From Cytobacillus sp. S13-E01 (GTDB taxonomy: Bacteria > Bacillota > Bacilli > Bacillales > Bacillaceae_L): 64,000 nucleotides of DNA. The position numbers and the translations under genes are program-made. The notes beneath the pieces are model-generated. The model searched no databases. It was not told where the DNA came from and worked only from the letters and a program-made list of their open reading frames with translations. The DNA lies in assembly GCF_029193815.1 (NCBI RefSeq), contig NZ_JARFVC010000011.1, forward strand, positions 26,632 to 90,631, read 5' to 3'. Positions 29,421-39,103 of this stretch are shown here, piece after piece; position 1 is the stretch's first letter, and each line of letters opens with the position of its first letter.

Positions 29421-32400
29421 CTAAAGTACGTTAAAATATCTTGCTTCTGGATGTGCAAACACAATAGCTGAAACAGATGCTTCTGGTTCCATCATGAAAC
29501 CGTCTGTTAACTGAATACCAATGTCTTCGGGTTTAAGCAATTCAAAAAGCTTTTCCTGGTCATCTAGATCTGGACAAGCAGGGTATCCAAATGAGAAGCG
29601 CTGTCCCTGGTATTTGGCCGAAAAGCGGTCCTTCATTGTGAAATCAGGACCATCAGGGAAGCCTAATTGATCCCTCATTAATTGATGTACTCTTTCTGCA
29701 AAACCTTCAGCAAGTTCAAGTGCTAATGCCTGAATAGCATGACTTTGTAAGAAATCTCCATCATCTTTAAACTTTTTAGCAAGTGCACGTATACCTTTAC
29801 CTGCAGTTACTGCGAAAAATCCAACATAATCCATTTCCCCACTTGATACAGGTTTCAGGTAATCTGCAAGACAGAGGTAGGATCCCTTTTGCTGACGTGG
29901 GAAAGTGAATTTTTTAATAACCGTTTTTTCATCATTAGGATCATAGATAATAACCGACTCGCCATCACTTTGAGCTGGAAAGAATTGATAGACGGCAGAT
30001 GGCGTGATAAGTTCTTCGTTCTTAACTTTAGTAAGCAACTTATCTACGGTATCTTTTAAAAATACTGCTTTTTCATCTTTTGTCTCAAGTAGTTGGTCAA
30101 CTTTACCTTTTAACCCTAGATGATGTCCTAACAGCATTTGCATATTTATATAGGGTTCAATTTGAGCAATCGTAATATTTCGTAATAAGTGACGTTTCAG
30201 ATCTGCTGGTTTGAACACTTTTACTGTAGTCGAGACAGTTGAACGATTCATAACCGCTATAGAATGATCTTTCTTTATTGGTTCGCTAATTACATCCGCT
30301 TGTTGTGCACTCCGTTTTTGTTCAAGTTCCGTTATGATTTCGTCAAATGATTCTTTGTTTTGTAAACGATTGGCTAAAGATAATCCATCCATAGCATCCT
30401 TTGCATATAACACAGGACCTGAGTATTCATGAGCAATTTTATTATTTGTAAATTTTCTAGAAAGGGCAGCTCCTCCAACTAAGATAGGAGTTGAAATACC
30501 TGCCTGGTGTAGATCCTGAGCAGTGACGACCATTTGCTGAGCCGATTTAACGAGTAAACCAGATAAGCCTACAATATCGGGCTTCTCATCCTGTATTGCT
30601 GTGATTAAGGTCTGCGGTGTTACTTTAATTCCTAAGTCGATAACCTTATAGCCATTATTACTTAGGATAATGTCGACTAAATTCTTTCCAATGTCATGAA
30701 CATCGCCCTTTACCGTAGCAAGTAGAACTTTCCCTTTTCCATTACTGTCTGCTTTTATTTCCATATGTGGTTCTAAAAATGCGACAGATGCTTTCATAAC
30801 CTCCGCACTTTGTAATACTTCTGCGACAATTAACTCATTATTGTTAAAAAGGACTCCAACCTCAGACATACCAGCCATTAGTGGACCATTTATTATATTC
30901 AGAGGATCACTATATTGCTTTAAAGCAAGTTCCAAATCAGGTAAAAGGCCTTCTTTTGTCCCTTCAACAATATAAGAGGCAAGGCGTTCTTCAAGCGTCA
31001 TAGTTGAAGATTTAATTTTAACTTCCTTCTTTTTTCCACGATAAAAATCAGTAAAGTGCTCTAATGTACGATCGGTTGTTCTAAATAGTAAATCCTCGGC
31101 TAGCTTAATTTCTGCTTTTGGAATGGAAGCAAAGCGTTCTAGCTTTTCCGTATTAACAATCGCATAGTCAAGACCTGCTTGGGTACAGTGATAGAGGTAA
31201 ACTGCATTTAAAACCTCACGACCAACTGGTGGTAGACCAAAGGATACATTACTGATTCCTAATACTGTTAAACAGTCGGGTAATGCTTGCTTTATCATCT
31301 GAATTCCTTTTACTGTTTCATTTGCTGAGCCGATATATTGTTCATCACCTGTACCGACAGGGAATACAAGAGGATCAAAAATGATATCTTTAGGGTTAAG
31401 ACCATACTTGTTAACAAGTAAATCATGTGAACGCAATGCGATTTCTAGCTTTCTGTCAGCAGAAACGCCCATACCTATTTCATCTATTGTACCGACAACG
31501 ATTGCTGCTCCATACTTTTTTATTAGGGGAACTATAGCTTCAAAACGTTCCTCACCGTCTTCAAGATTAATAGAATTAATAATTGCTTTTCCTTGTGAAT
31601 GAATAAGAGCACGTTCTATTACTTTGTCATCGGTTGAATCTATAACAAGTGGCACCTTAATTTTTTTCGTAACATATTGAAGAAAGTTTTCCATATCCTC
31701 TAACTCATCCCGATCAGGATCTGCTAAACAAATATCAATTACATGTGCTCCGTTTTTTACTTGCGCACGTGCAACCTCAGATGCTTCTTCGTATTTCCCT
31801 TCGGCGATAAGGCGTTTGAATTTTCTCGATCCAATAACATTAGTACGTTCTCCAACAAAGAGTGGACGCATGTTTTCCTCATAGATCAATGGCTCAATTC
31901 CAGATATTGCATGAGGATGTGAGCTACTCGGTAATCCTCTTGGTTTGATATCTTTGACTACCTCTGCGATCGCTTTTATATGGTCTGGAGTAGTTCCGCA
32001 GCAACCACCGACTATATTTAACCAACCTTTTTCGGCAAATCCTCTAAGTTTCCGAGCTAAAGATTCCGGTGATTCATGATATTGACCTTCTTCATCTGGT
32101 AGCCCTGCATTTGGATAACAGCTTACTGCAGTATTAGCAAGGCTTGAAAGAGAACGGATGTGGTCTGTCATGAATTCAGGACCTGTTGCACAATTTAGTC
32201 CAATAGCAATTGGCTTCATATGTTCAAGGGATAAGTAGAAGGCTTCAATATTTTGACCTGCAAGAGTTGTACCCATTGGCTCAATCGTACCTGACACGAC
32301 TAAGGGAAGGGTTAGCCCCGTTTCCTTAAATGCTTCACTAATCCCAATATAGGCAGCTTTTACATTAAGCATATCCTGACTTGTTTCGAGTAGCAGTAAA

Positions 32401-32870
32401 TCTGCTCCTCCCCTTATAAGGCCTCGTGCTTGCTCTTCGTATGTTTTGATTAATTCATCAAATGTAGTTCCACCTGTTACAGACAAAGTTTTAGTCGTTG
32501 GTCCCATAGAGCCTGCGACAAATCTTGGCCAATCTGGAGTAGAAAATTTAATTGCAATCTCTTTTGCGAGTTTTGCAGACTTTTCATTTAGGTCGAAGGC
32601 AAGATGGCCTAAATTATATTCGTCTAAAACAAGGCTTGTTGCACCAAAGGTATTTGTCTCAATAATATCTGCACCTGCTTTTAGATATTCTTCATGAATA
32701 TATCTAATTGTTTCAGGAGCCGTGATGGTTAAGTACTCATTGCATCCGTCATATTCTTCTCCACCAAAGTCTGCCGCTGTTAAGTTAGCATCTTGAATCA
32801 TTGTTCCCATTGCGCCATCGATAACGAGTATCTTCTTTTGAATCTGTTGTTCTAAAATAGCATTAACCAT
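29421..32870 (-). CDS. metH: Cobalamin-dependent methionine synthase
   Basis: A 1149-residue modular enzyme that transfers the methyl group of 5-methyl-tetrahydrofolate to homocysteine through methylcobalamin. In order: the homocysteine domain with zinc cysteines (GGCCG near residue 287), the pterin domain (FVGERTNVIGSRKF near 340), the cap and B12 domain with the cobalt-ligand motif DVHDIGKN near 719, and the activation domain that binds SAM (from about 920). It overlaps yitJ by one base and shares its SAM riboswitch. Having both in one transcript is a compact methionine unit. Confidence 0.97.
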   Translation of the reverse strand: MVNAILEQQIQKKILVIDGAMGTMIQDANLTAADFGGEEYDGCNEYLTITAPETIRYIHEEYLKAGADIIETNTFGATSLVLDEYNLGHLAFDLNEKSAKLAKEIAIKFSTPDWPRFVAGSMGPTTKTLSVTGGTTFDELIKTYEEQARGLIRGGADLLLLETSQDMLNVKAAYIGISEAFKETGLTLPLVVSGTIEPMGTTLAGQNIEAFYLSLEHMKPIAIGLNCATGPEFMTDHIRSLSSLANTAVSCYPNAGLPDEEGQYHESPESLARKLRGFAEKGWLNIVGGCCGTTPDHIKAIAEVVKDIKPRGLPSSSHPHAISGIEPLIYEENMRPLFVGERTNVIGSRKFKRLIAEGKYEEASEVARAQVKNGAHVIDICLADPDRDELEDMENFLQYVTKKIKVPLVIDSTDDKVIERALIHSQGKAIINSINLEDGEERFEAIVPLIKKYGAAIVVGTIDEIGMGVSADRKLEIALRSHDLLVNKYGLNPKDIIFDPLVFPVGTGDEQYIGSANETVKGIQMIKQALPDCLTVLGISNVSFGLPPVGREVLNAVYLYHCTQAGLDYAIVNTEKLERFASIPKAEIKLAEDLLFRTTDRTLEHFTDFYRGKKKEVKIKSSTMTLEERLASYIVEGTKEGLLPDLELALKQYSDPLNIINGPLMAGMSEVGVLFNNNELIVAEVLQSAEVMKASVAFLEPHMEIKADSNGKGKVLLATVKGDVHDIGKNLVDIILSNNGYKVIDLGIKVTPQTLITAIQDEKPDIVGLSGLLVKSAQQMVVTAQDLHQAGISTPILVGGAALSRKFTNNKIAHEYSGPVLYAKDAMDGLSLANRLQNKESFDEIITELEQKRSAQQADVISEPIKKDHSIAVMNRSTVSTTVKVFKPADLKRHLLRNITIAQIEPYINMQMLLGHHLGLKGKVDQLLETKDEKAVFLKDTVDKLLTKVKNEELITPSAVYQFFPAQSDGESVIIYDPNDEKTVIKKFTFPRQQKGSYLCLADYLKPVSSGEMDYVGFFAVTAGKGIRALAKKFKDDGDFLQSHAIQALALELAEGFAERVHQLMRDQLGFPDGPDFTMKDRFSAKYQGQRFSFGYPACPDLDDQEKLFELLKPEDIGIQLTDGFMMEPEASVSAIVFAHPEARYFNVL

Positions 32871-34714
32871 TAATGTACCGCCTTTCTACTGAGGGCAAGT
32901 TGCTTGTCATGAATGTATTTTGTTAATTCAACCGTCATTTCATATCGCAAAAATGGTGTAATTAAGTAAATACCATTAAATAAGTCATAGGCTGCATCAA
33001 TAAGTGATTTAGCAATTGCAATACCTTCTTGATTTGATTTAATTGGATCATTGTTTACTGCGTTCATTCTGTCTCTAATAGACTGAGATAAAGTGATTCC
33101 AGGAACTTCATGATGAATAAAGTCTGCATTTCTAGCACTTGTCAATGGCATAATCCCTATATAAATAGGGGTAGTTAAATGTTTAGTGTGCTCATAAACG
33201 TCGATTATTTGACTTTCACTATATAAAGGCTGAGTAATAAAATAATGCGCACCATATGATATTTTCTTTTCTAAGCGAATGACTGCTTTATCGAGATGTC
33301 GAACATTAGGATTAAATGCAGCTGCAATTGAAAAGTTTGTTTTTTGCCCTAAAGGGTTTCCAGAATACGAGATGCCTTCATTAAACTGTTTAATTAAACC
33401 GATTAAGTCAAACGAAGATAAATCATAAACTGAGGTAGCACCAGGGAAGTCACCAATTTTTGAAGGATCCCCCGTAACGGCTAGAACTTCATTCATACCA
33501 AGAGTATGTAAACCCATAAGATGTGATTGTAGGCCAATAAGATTTCTGTCTCTACAGGTTACATGAATTAAAGGTTTCATATCTAATTGTTGTTTTAAGA
33601 TGGACCCAACCGCAACATTACTAATACGTGGTGATGCCAGAGAATTATCAGCGAGCGTAAGTCCATCGATTCCCACCTTTTGTAATGCTTTAGCACCTTC
33701 AAGAAACTTTGAAAGTCCTAGTTTTTTTGGAGGGTCAAGCTCAACTATAACTGAACGATTTTGTTTTACCTTTTCGTATAGTGGGGGAGTCGAATCAGAA
33801 TCTGCACTTGATACACTAATTTCTACAGGCCGGTTTTTTACTAGTTTTTCAGTGATTGGTCGTAATCCTTTTAAGGTTTTCGCCATTGCTTCAATGTGTT
33901 TTGGAGAGGTACCGCAACAACCACCAATTAGTCGGGCACCTTGCTCACGAAATTTCAAGGCACTTTCAGCGAAATAGCTCTCATTTGTTTCATATACAAG
34001 CCTACCATCTTGATAATCTGGTAAACTTGCATTCGGGTAGACCGATAAAAAGACATCCTTAGGAATTGGTACTTCCTCAAGAGAACGAATCATATGATGC
34101 GGACCTAATCTACAGTTTAATCCGACAATATCTGCTCCCAGTTGTTCTAACTCTAAAAAGGCATCTGCTAAAGGTGTCCCATCTTGAAGAACCCCTATCT
34201 CATGCAGTGATAGATTGGCCACAATTGGTTTGTTTGTTTCTTTTCTAGCAATTTGGAGAACAGTTTTTAATTCCTCAAAATCATAAAATGTTTCTAAAAG
34301 GATACCGTCAACATCTTCAGATAAAAGATAAAATAGTTGCTCACGAAAGCTCCTCTTTATTTCCTCAATTGAAATTGTATTTTTCTTGAAGCTTCTAACT
34401 CCACCCATTGTACCAAGGACGTATGCTTTATTTTTTGCCGCTTTTTTTGCCAACTGAACACCTGAAAGATTTATCTCTTTTACGGAGTCTTCTAGCCCGT
34501 ACCGAGATAATTTGGGATAGTTGGCTCCATAGGTGTTGGTTTGAATAACGTTTGCCCCTGCATTTATATATGCTTCATGTATTTTTTCAATTTCAGCCTT
34601 GTTTAATAGATTTAATTCTTCAAAACAGCTATCAATTCCATGGGAGTAGAGGAGGGTTCCCATCGCTCCATCGGCTATTAAAATGTTGTTTTTTAAATCT
34701 TCGAGCATGCCCAT
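32870..34714 (-). CDS. yitJ: Bifunctional homocysteine S-methyltransferase / methylenetetrahydrofolate reductase
   Basis: A 614-residue fusion. Residues 1-300 are a homocysteine methyltransferase-like domain with the zinc motif GGCCG near 262, and the C-terminal half (from about 320) is a methylenetetrahydrofolate reductase that makes 5-methyl-THF. It would supply the methyl donor for MetH next door. I use the ATG at 34714, six bases after GGGGGA; an ATG at 34720 touches the ribosome site. It is controlled by the S-box upstream, as yitJ is in B. subtilis. Confidence 0.95.
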   Translation of the reverse strand: MGMLEDLKNNILIADGAMGTLLYSHGIDSCFEELNLLNKAEIEKIHEAYINAGANVIQTNTYGANYPKLSRYGLEDSVKEINLSGVQLAKKAAKNKAYVLGTMGGVRSFKKNTISIEEIKRSFREQLFYLLSEDVDGILLETFYDFEELKTVLQIARKETNKPIVANLSLHEIGVLQDGTPLADAFLELEQLGADIVGLNCRLGPHHMIRSLEEVPIPKDVFLSVYPNASLPDYQDGRLVYETNESYFAESALKFREQGARLIGGCCGTSPKHIEAMAKTLKGLRPITEKLVKNRPVEISVSSADSDSTPPLYEKVKQNRSVIVELDPPKKLGLSKFLEGAKALQKVGIDGLTLADNSLASPRISNVAVGSILKQQLDMKPLIHVTCRDRNLIGLQSHLMGLHTLGMNEVLAVTGDPSKIGDFPGATSVYDLSSFDLIGLIKQFNEGISYSGNPLGQKTNFSIAAAFNPNVRHLDKAVIRLEKKISYGAHYFITQPLYSESQIIDVYEHTKHLTTPIYIGIMPLTSARNADFIHHEVPGITLSQSIRDRMNAVNNDPIKSNQEGIAIAKSLIDAAYDLFNGIYLITPFLRYEMTVELTKYIHDKQLALSRKAVH

Positions 34715-34747
34715 GATCATTCCCCCTTAGTGTAATTATTTATAAAG

Positions 34748-34777
34748 AAAAAAAGCCTTCTAGAAGAAGAAGACTTT
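34748..34777 (-). terminator. Riboswitch-controlled terminator in the yitJ leader
   Basis: AAAGTCTTCT / AGAAGGCTTT stem (one G-T pair), loop TCTTCT, then a T-rich run on the minus strand. It sits between the S-box aptamer and yitJ and would form when SAM is bound. Confidence 0.85.
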
Positions 34778-34793
34778 GTTGGTTATTAAGTGC

Positions 34794-34900
34794 TCTCCTT
34801 ATCTTTCGAATTTGTGAATTCGCTGGATTTAGCACCAATTCCATTTGGAACGGTTGCCGGGCATCGTAGGGCCAGTCCCTCCGCCACTCTAGATAAGAAT
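34794..34900 (-). promoter_or_regulatory. SAM-I (S-box) riboswitch
   Basis: On the minus strand the conserved order is clear: CTTATCtAGAG...GG(C)GGAGGGACTGGCCC, ATGCCCGGCAACC, GGTGCTAAATCC and the closing GATAAGG that pairs with the 5' CTTATC. This is the canonical S-box, which lowers expression of the yitJ-metH operon when SAM is plentiful. Confidence 0.96.
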
Positions 34901-35012
34901 CTTTATTTAATTAGTAATTTTAATGCATTAAAGTTGTATAGTAGTAAATTCTATCTAATTATATTATATAAAGCAAGGGATTATTAAGATTTTTTTGAAT
35001 ATTTTTTTATCC

Positions 35013-35168
35013 GACGCTTAAGTGGAAGTAAACCACCCACCTCAAAACTTGGAGAATGCGAATGTTTAGGTGAGGGGGGACTTCCCCTTAAGGTCCGACG
35101 ACGCACAGGACGTGCACGCTTCCTAGCGTTATAGGCTCAACTGACAATCAGTGAGGGAAGAAGGTTCA
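35013..35168. repeat. Structured intergenic element of unknown family
   Basis: About 155 bases with nested inverted repeats: CTTAAGtGGAAGT with ACTTCCccTTAAG, inside it CCCACCTCA with TGAGGGGGG, then GCACAGGACGTGC, and CTTCC...GGGAAG around ACTGACAATCAGT. It lies between the 3' end of yitK and the S-box leader. The CACAGGACGTG hairpin motif also occurs in the long copies of the main repeat family. I cannot assign it to a named element. Confidence 0.6.
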
Positions 35169-35171
35169 CCT

Positions 35172-35663
35172 TTATCTAAAGTTTAAAAATTGTACTTCTA
35201 TCGGTAGATCTGCTCTGCGAATGGCTGACATGATTTGTTGTAAGTCATCTTTATTTTTACCGGTTACACGGATTTGATCGTCTTGGATTTGGCTTTTCAC
35301 TTTTAGGCCACTGTTTTTTATTAGTGCGTTAATTTTTTTTGCATTTTCTTTATCAATACCTTGGACAAGTTTGCCTCGTTGGCGGATGGTGCCACCTGAT
35401 GCTTTTTCGATTTTTCCATAATCAATGTTCTTAGTAGGAACCCCACGTTTGATCAATTTTGAAACGAGTACATCTTTTAATTGCTCTAATTTGTATTCAT
35501 CATCTGAAACAAGGACCAGTTCTTCCTTATCTAATGAAATATCACTTTTACTGCCCTTGAAATCATACCGATTTAGGATTTCTTTTAATGCAATGCTAAT
35601 AGCATTTGATACTTCAGGTAATTCTACTTTAGAAACGACGTCAAATGAACTTTCTTTAGACAT
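35172..35663 (-). CDS. yitK: YajQ-family nucleotide-binding protein (YitK)
   Basis: A 163-residue cytoplasmic protein of the UPF0234/DUF520 family. In other bacteria YajQ binds nucleotides, including cyclic di-GMP, and RNA; the role in Bacillus is unknown. The start [14 protein letters not shown], the RYDFKGSKS segment near residue 32 and the end [11 protein letters not shown] are signatures. Length equals the family. Its place after yitJ on the same strand matches B. subtilis yitK, but a structured element and the riboswitch separate them. Confidence 0.93.
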   Translation of the reverse strand: MSKESSFDVVSKVELPEVSNAISIALKEILNRYDFKGSKSDISLDKEELVLVSDDEYKLEQLKDVLVSKLIKRGVPTKNIDYGKIEKASGGTIRQRGKLVQGIDKENAKKINALIKNSGLKVKSQIQDDQIRVTGKNKDDLQQIMSAIRRADLPIEVQFLNFR

Positions 35664-35814
35664 TTTAAACCTCCGAATATGTATTGTATAGTTTGATTAT
35701 AGTAAAATTATCAAGGAAGGACAACTTATGGAGGAAAAGTGTTATAATTACAATTTGATTAGGCAACGATTAGAAAAGAACATTACCTAGATAATTTAGG
35801 AAAGAAGGCTAAAT

Positions 35815-36675
35815 ATGACAACATTACAAGCGGGTACTGTAGTTACATTATCTGTAGATCGAGATACGGAGTTCGGCTATTTTTTAACAAATGGCGAAGA
35901 GGATGTACTACTTCATAAAAGTGATATAACAGATGATTTTAATGAGGATGAACGTCAAACAGTGTTTTTGTACCAGGATCATCAGGGAAGATTAGCTGCT
36001 ACAATGACAATTCCGACAATCGATATTGATACATATGATTGGGCCCAGGTAGTAGAGGTCAAACATAAGCTTGGTGTTTTCGTAAACATCGGGATTCGAA
36101 AAGATATCCTTGTTTCAAAGGATGATCTTCCAGAAATTTATGATTTATGGCCAGAAATAGGGGATGAATTGTATTGTTCCTTAAAGACCGACAAACATGG
36201 TAGATTGTTCGGTAGATTAGGAACAGAGGAGGCCATTCGTGAAATCGCCGAACATGCTCCTAGAACAGTTTTTAACAAAAATATAACCGGTAGGGTTTAT
36301 CGACTGCTACTTGTTGGTACATTTATTATTACCGAAGAGAACTATATTGGTTTTATTCATGAGTCGCAAAGAGTTCGCGAACCTAGATTAGGACAAAAAA
36401 TAGAAGGCAGGGTTGTTGATGTGAAAGAAGATGGCTCTGTTAATGTTTCGTTGCTGAGCAGATCACATGAAGTTCTAGATGAAGATGCACAGAAGCTTTA
36501 TTCCTATATGGAAGAAAGAGGCGGCTCAATGCCGTTTTGGGATAAAAGTGATCCGGATGATATTCAAATACGTTTTACTATGAGTAAAGCAGCATTTAAA
36601 CGTGCCTTAGGTAGATTGATGAAGGATCAAAAGGTTTACCAAGAAGATGGGTGGACCTATTTTAAAAAGGAATAG
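35815..36675 (+). CDS. yitL: S1-domain RNA-binding protein CvfB/YitL
   Basis: A 286-residue protein of the CvfB family: three S1-like OB folds (about 1-65, 70-130, 150-215) and a C-terminal winged helix (from about 225, with FTMSKAAFKRALGRL). CvfB in staphylococci affects virulence and RNA turnover; in Bacillus the role is unknown. It is divergent from yitK, with AGGAAAGAAGG upstream, and has a strong terminator. Synteny with B. subtilis yitL supports the name. Confidence 0.92.
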   Translation: MTTLQAGTVVTLSVDRDTEFGYFLTNGEEDVLLHKSDITDDFNEDERQTVFLYQDHQGRLAATMTIPTIDIDTYDWAQVVEVKHKLGVFVNIGIRKDILVSKDDLPEIYDLWPEIGDELYCSLKTDKHGRLFGRLGTEEAIREIAEHAPRTVFNKNITGRVYRLLLVGTFIITEENYIGFIHESQRVREPRLGQKIEGRVVDVKEDGSVNVSLLSRSHEVLDEDAQKLYSYMEERGGSMPFWDKSDPDDIQIRFTMSKAAFKRALGRLMKDQKVYQEDGWTYFKKE

Positions 36676-36684
36676 AGAATAGAG

Positions 36685-36720
36685 AAAAGACCCTCTTTTG
36701 AGTTTTTAAGAGGGTCTTTT
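36685..36720 (+). terminator. Terminator of yitL
   Basis: Perfect 13-bp stem AAAAGACCCTCTT / AAGAGGGTCTTTT. Confidence 0.9.
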
Positions 36721-36740
36721 CGGTATCAGCTAGAAATTGA

Positions 36741-36937
36741 ATATAGTTTTGGTGTCTAGCTCCAGGCGCCATCGGCTCTATGGTATAAGCCAAGCCGTCT
36801 GGAAGGTCAAAGAACAACCTTCCAGACAGCTCGTCTTATGCTTGAATTGCACAGGATGTGCTGATGTCGACGTTCGCCACAGGACGTGGCGGGTTTTAGT
36901 CGACGTTCCTCGAGGCGGGCGCCCTGCGCTTTTCTTT
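36741..36937 (+). repeat. Intergenic repeat, long copy e
   Basis: TGTCTAGCTCCAGGCGCCATCGG, the central hairpin CTGGAAGGT...ACCTTCCAG, then the 3' module with GCACAGGATGTGC and CGCCACAGGACGTGGCG, ending GGGCGCCCTGCGCTTTTCTT. The end reaches the stop codon of the small DUF3941 gene on the other strand. Confidence 0.9.
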
Positions 36938-37068
36938 TATACATGATCAGTTTTCTTAGAATATTGTCTTTCTCCACGCTGACGGTTCTTTTCTCGCTCC
37001 ATATTTTTTTCATGGCGTTTAGCGTTATTGTCTTTTGCTTTTTTGTCGTTATCACTAGTTGTCGACAT
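36937..37068 (-). CDS. Small DUF3941-type protein (43 aa)
   Basis: A 43-residue, highly charged, hydrophilic protein: begins MSTTSDNDKKAKDNNAKRHE, then NMEREKNRQRGERQYSKKTDHV. The DNDKK, NAKRHEKNM and QYSKKTDH pattern matches the short Bacillus family known as DUF3941, function unknown. GGGAG lies 11 bases before the ATG. Its stop codon directly abuts repeat copy e. A longer frame in another phase across the same bases is a shadow. Confidence 0.75.
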   Translation of the reverse strand: MSTTSDNDKKAKDNNAKRHEKNMEREKNRQRGERQYSKKTDHV

Positions 37069-37138
37069 AGTAGCATACACTCCCTTTTAGCTATTTCGTA
37101 GTTAGCTTTTCCAATGGATTTATAAACTATGTAAAGTG

Positions 37139-37996
37139 TCAGTTAGTTTCATTAAGAAAGAAGATTGCGATTGTCCCTGGTCCTGCATGTGCCCCAATGG
37201 TTGCCCCAATGGTATTAACAAAAAATGATTCACAACCGAATTTCTCTTTAAGTTGTTCTTGTAGCTCAAGAACCGTTTCTTCGTTATCTGCATGACTTAT
37301 TGCAATTGTTTGATTTTTGAGGTCTTTTCCACGCTCACCTATGATTTCAATGATACGTTTCATAACCTTCTTTTTACCTCTAATTTTTTCAAGAGGGATA
37401 AGCTTTCCGTCTTCAACATGTAAGAGTGGTTTAATGTTTAGCAGGCCGCCAACAAATGCTGAGGCTTTACTCACTCTCCCACCTCGAGCAAGGTATTCTA
37501 AGTCATCAACAGTAAAGATATGTTCCATATGTGTACTGTTAAACGTGATCGCTTCGATTATGTCTGTCTTTGAAGCACCTTTACCTGAAAGCTCTGCTGC
37601 AGCCCTAACAACCATACCAAACCCTAAAGATGCACATTTTGTATCAATGATTGTTAAATCTAAATCTGGGTATTCTTCTTCTACCTCTGCTTTTATCATG
37701 ATTGAAGTTTGGTAGGTTCCTGATAATTCCGATGAAAATGCAATATAAATAGCAGGTATTTTGTCTTGGGCTAGTTTAGTGAATACTTCTTTGAAATGGT
37801 GTGGTGACACCTGGGAAGTCTTTGGGGTTTTTCCCTCTTTCATAGCAACAAAAACCTGTGCAGGTTGTATTCCAATAAGATCTTCATAATCTTGTCCGTC
37901 TAATTGTACAACTAATGGAAACATGGTCACATCATTATCTTTATAAAAATGTAAAGGGAGATCACTAGCACTGTCAGTTAATATTTTAATGTGCAT
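37139..37996 (-). CDS. yitS: DegV family fatty-acid-binding protein (YitS)
   Basis: A 285-residue DegV-fold protein. The family binds fatty acids; in Firmicutes with FakA, such proteins present fatty acids for phosphorylation. The N-terminal ILTDSASDLP (residues 4-13), KTSQVSP near 60, SSELSGTYQ near 90 and the C-terminal GAHAGPGTIAIFF are family hallmarks, including the Ser and Thr that hold the carboxylate. Position matches yitS in B. subtilis. A GGACGTG-like ribosome site precedes it. Which fatty acid it binds is not visible. Confidence 0.93.
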   Translation of the reverse strand: MHIKILTDSASDLPLHFYKDNDVTMFPLVVQLDGQDYEDLIGIQPAQVFVAMKEGKTPKTSQVSPHHFKEVFTKLAQDKIPAIYIAFSSELSGTYQTSIMIKAEVEEEYPDLDLTIIDTKCASLGFGMVVRAAAELSGKGASKTDIIEAITFNSTHMEHIFTVDDLEYLARGGRVSKASAFVGGLLNIKPLLHVEDGKLIPLEKIRGKKKVMKRIIEIIGERGKDLKNQTIAISHADNEETVLELQEQLKEKFGCESFFVNTIGATIGAHAGPGTIAIFFLNETN

Positions 37997-38111
37997 TTTT
38001 TATCACGTCCTTTAAACGTTAGTTTTTCTTTTAGTGTATCTTTTCTAGGCTAGATAGTAAATCAGATTATCTTATTCTTGCTTATGTTGTATTTAATATG
38101 TCATTTAAGTA

Positions 38112-39020
38112 ACTTGAGTTTCGCACCCTTAATAAACAGGATTTTCTAACTCATAATCCTGCCTAAAACCCTTGTTATATAAGTCTTGTCTATTATTCCA
38201 TTTTAATTGCCAATGCAGCTTTATCCTCTTGAAATAATTGTTTACCTAATAATTAGTCTTCAAATAACTCCCTTTAGAAATTGATATTCTGGGGAGTTTT
38301 TGAACTCTTTGATGTCGACCGTTCCAGAGTCTGCTACCTGCCGTGATCACTGCCTGCAGAAGCTCCTCGAACATATCCCTAACCTTTCGGCTAAATTTTT
38401 TCAATCATCTCGTCTTTGACATGTTCAAATAGGCCTCCAAGTGTCTCATAATTATTGACCCTGCGAAAATAGGCAAGAAAACACATAGAGGATATAGGTG
38501 GTGGTCACATGGCTAATTTGGGCGTCAAAATCCTAGGGTTTACACTGTCCAAACTTCAGATATTGTTTGACCTCAGAGCGAACCCTCAAGGACCAATAGA
38601 TGAGGGAATCAGCATGGTTTAATAAATAAGCGGAGAAATTTCCCTTAATTACGAAATAGCACTTAAAATAGCTTAAATAGACGGAAGGATTCCGACTATT
38701 TACACAAAAAACGTCAAAATGGATCATTTTGCATTGCTTAAGCGGAAAACCTCCGCTTATATACCCCGAACCAAGCCTTATTACGCAGTTTAACCGGAAA
38801 ATCTCCTCTTATTTTAACGATCACTGGTTACTAAATTTGAGTTTTTACCAGTTTTTGGATTTCATTCAAGTTAGTCCGCATGATAACACGCCCTTTTTGG
38901 TAGATTTGGTAAGGTTCCTTAATCATACCAAAAACCTTGTGTTCATGCGGACTTTCTTGTTTTTTGTTCCGTTAAAATAAGGGATAAATCGCGCGTTGTT
39001 GCTAGGTGCGAAACTCAAGT
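38112..39020. mobile_element. Decayed or non-autonomous element with 16-bp inverted ends
   Basis: The ends ACTTGAGTTTCGCACC (38112-38127) and GGTGCGAAACTCAAGT (39005-39020) are perfect 16-bp inverted repeats. They are flanked by the direct repeat AAGTA (38107-38111 and 39021-39025), the expected target duplication. The 909 bp carry no intact transposase. Minus-strand fragments near 38310-38460 read protein-like (for example NNYETLGGLFEHVKDEM) but are broken by stops, so an internal deletion product or dead insertion sequence is likely. This explains the gene-free 1.1 kb between yitS and yitT. The IS family is not assigned; IS1182-like is a guess from the end sequence. Confidence 0.75.
38628..38825. 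repeat. Hairpin-rich repeat nested in the 909-bp element
   Basis: Four short inverted units built on the same theme follow one another: AGCGGAGAAATTTCCC, GACGGAAGGATTCCGAC, AGCGGAAAACCTCCGCT and ACCGGAAAATCTCCTCT. AGCGGAAA/TTTCCGCT-type hairpins are familiar Bacillus intergenic repeats, so this looks like a second element inserted into or carried by the first. Confidence 0.55.
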
Positions 39021-39103
39021 AAGTAATTATCCCTGTAAAATTAGGGTAAGAAATATAATAATTACATACAATAGATGATAGTTCGTTTTTGGAGGATGGA
39101 TAT

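Noticed and set aside
36737..36946. Plus-strand frame across repeat copy e
   Set aside because: Entirely inside a folded repeat; similar frames appear in other copies by chance.
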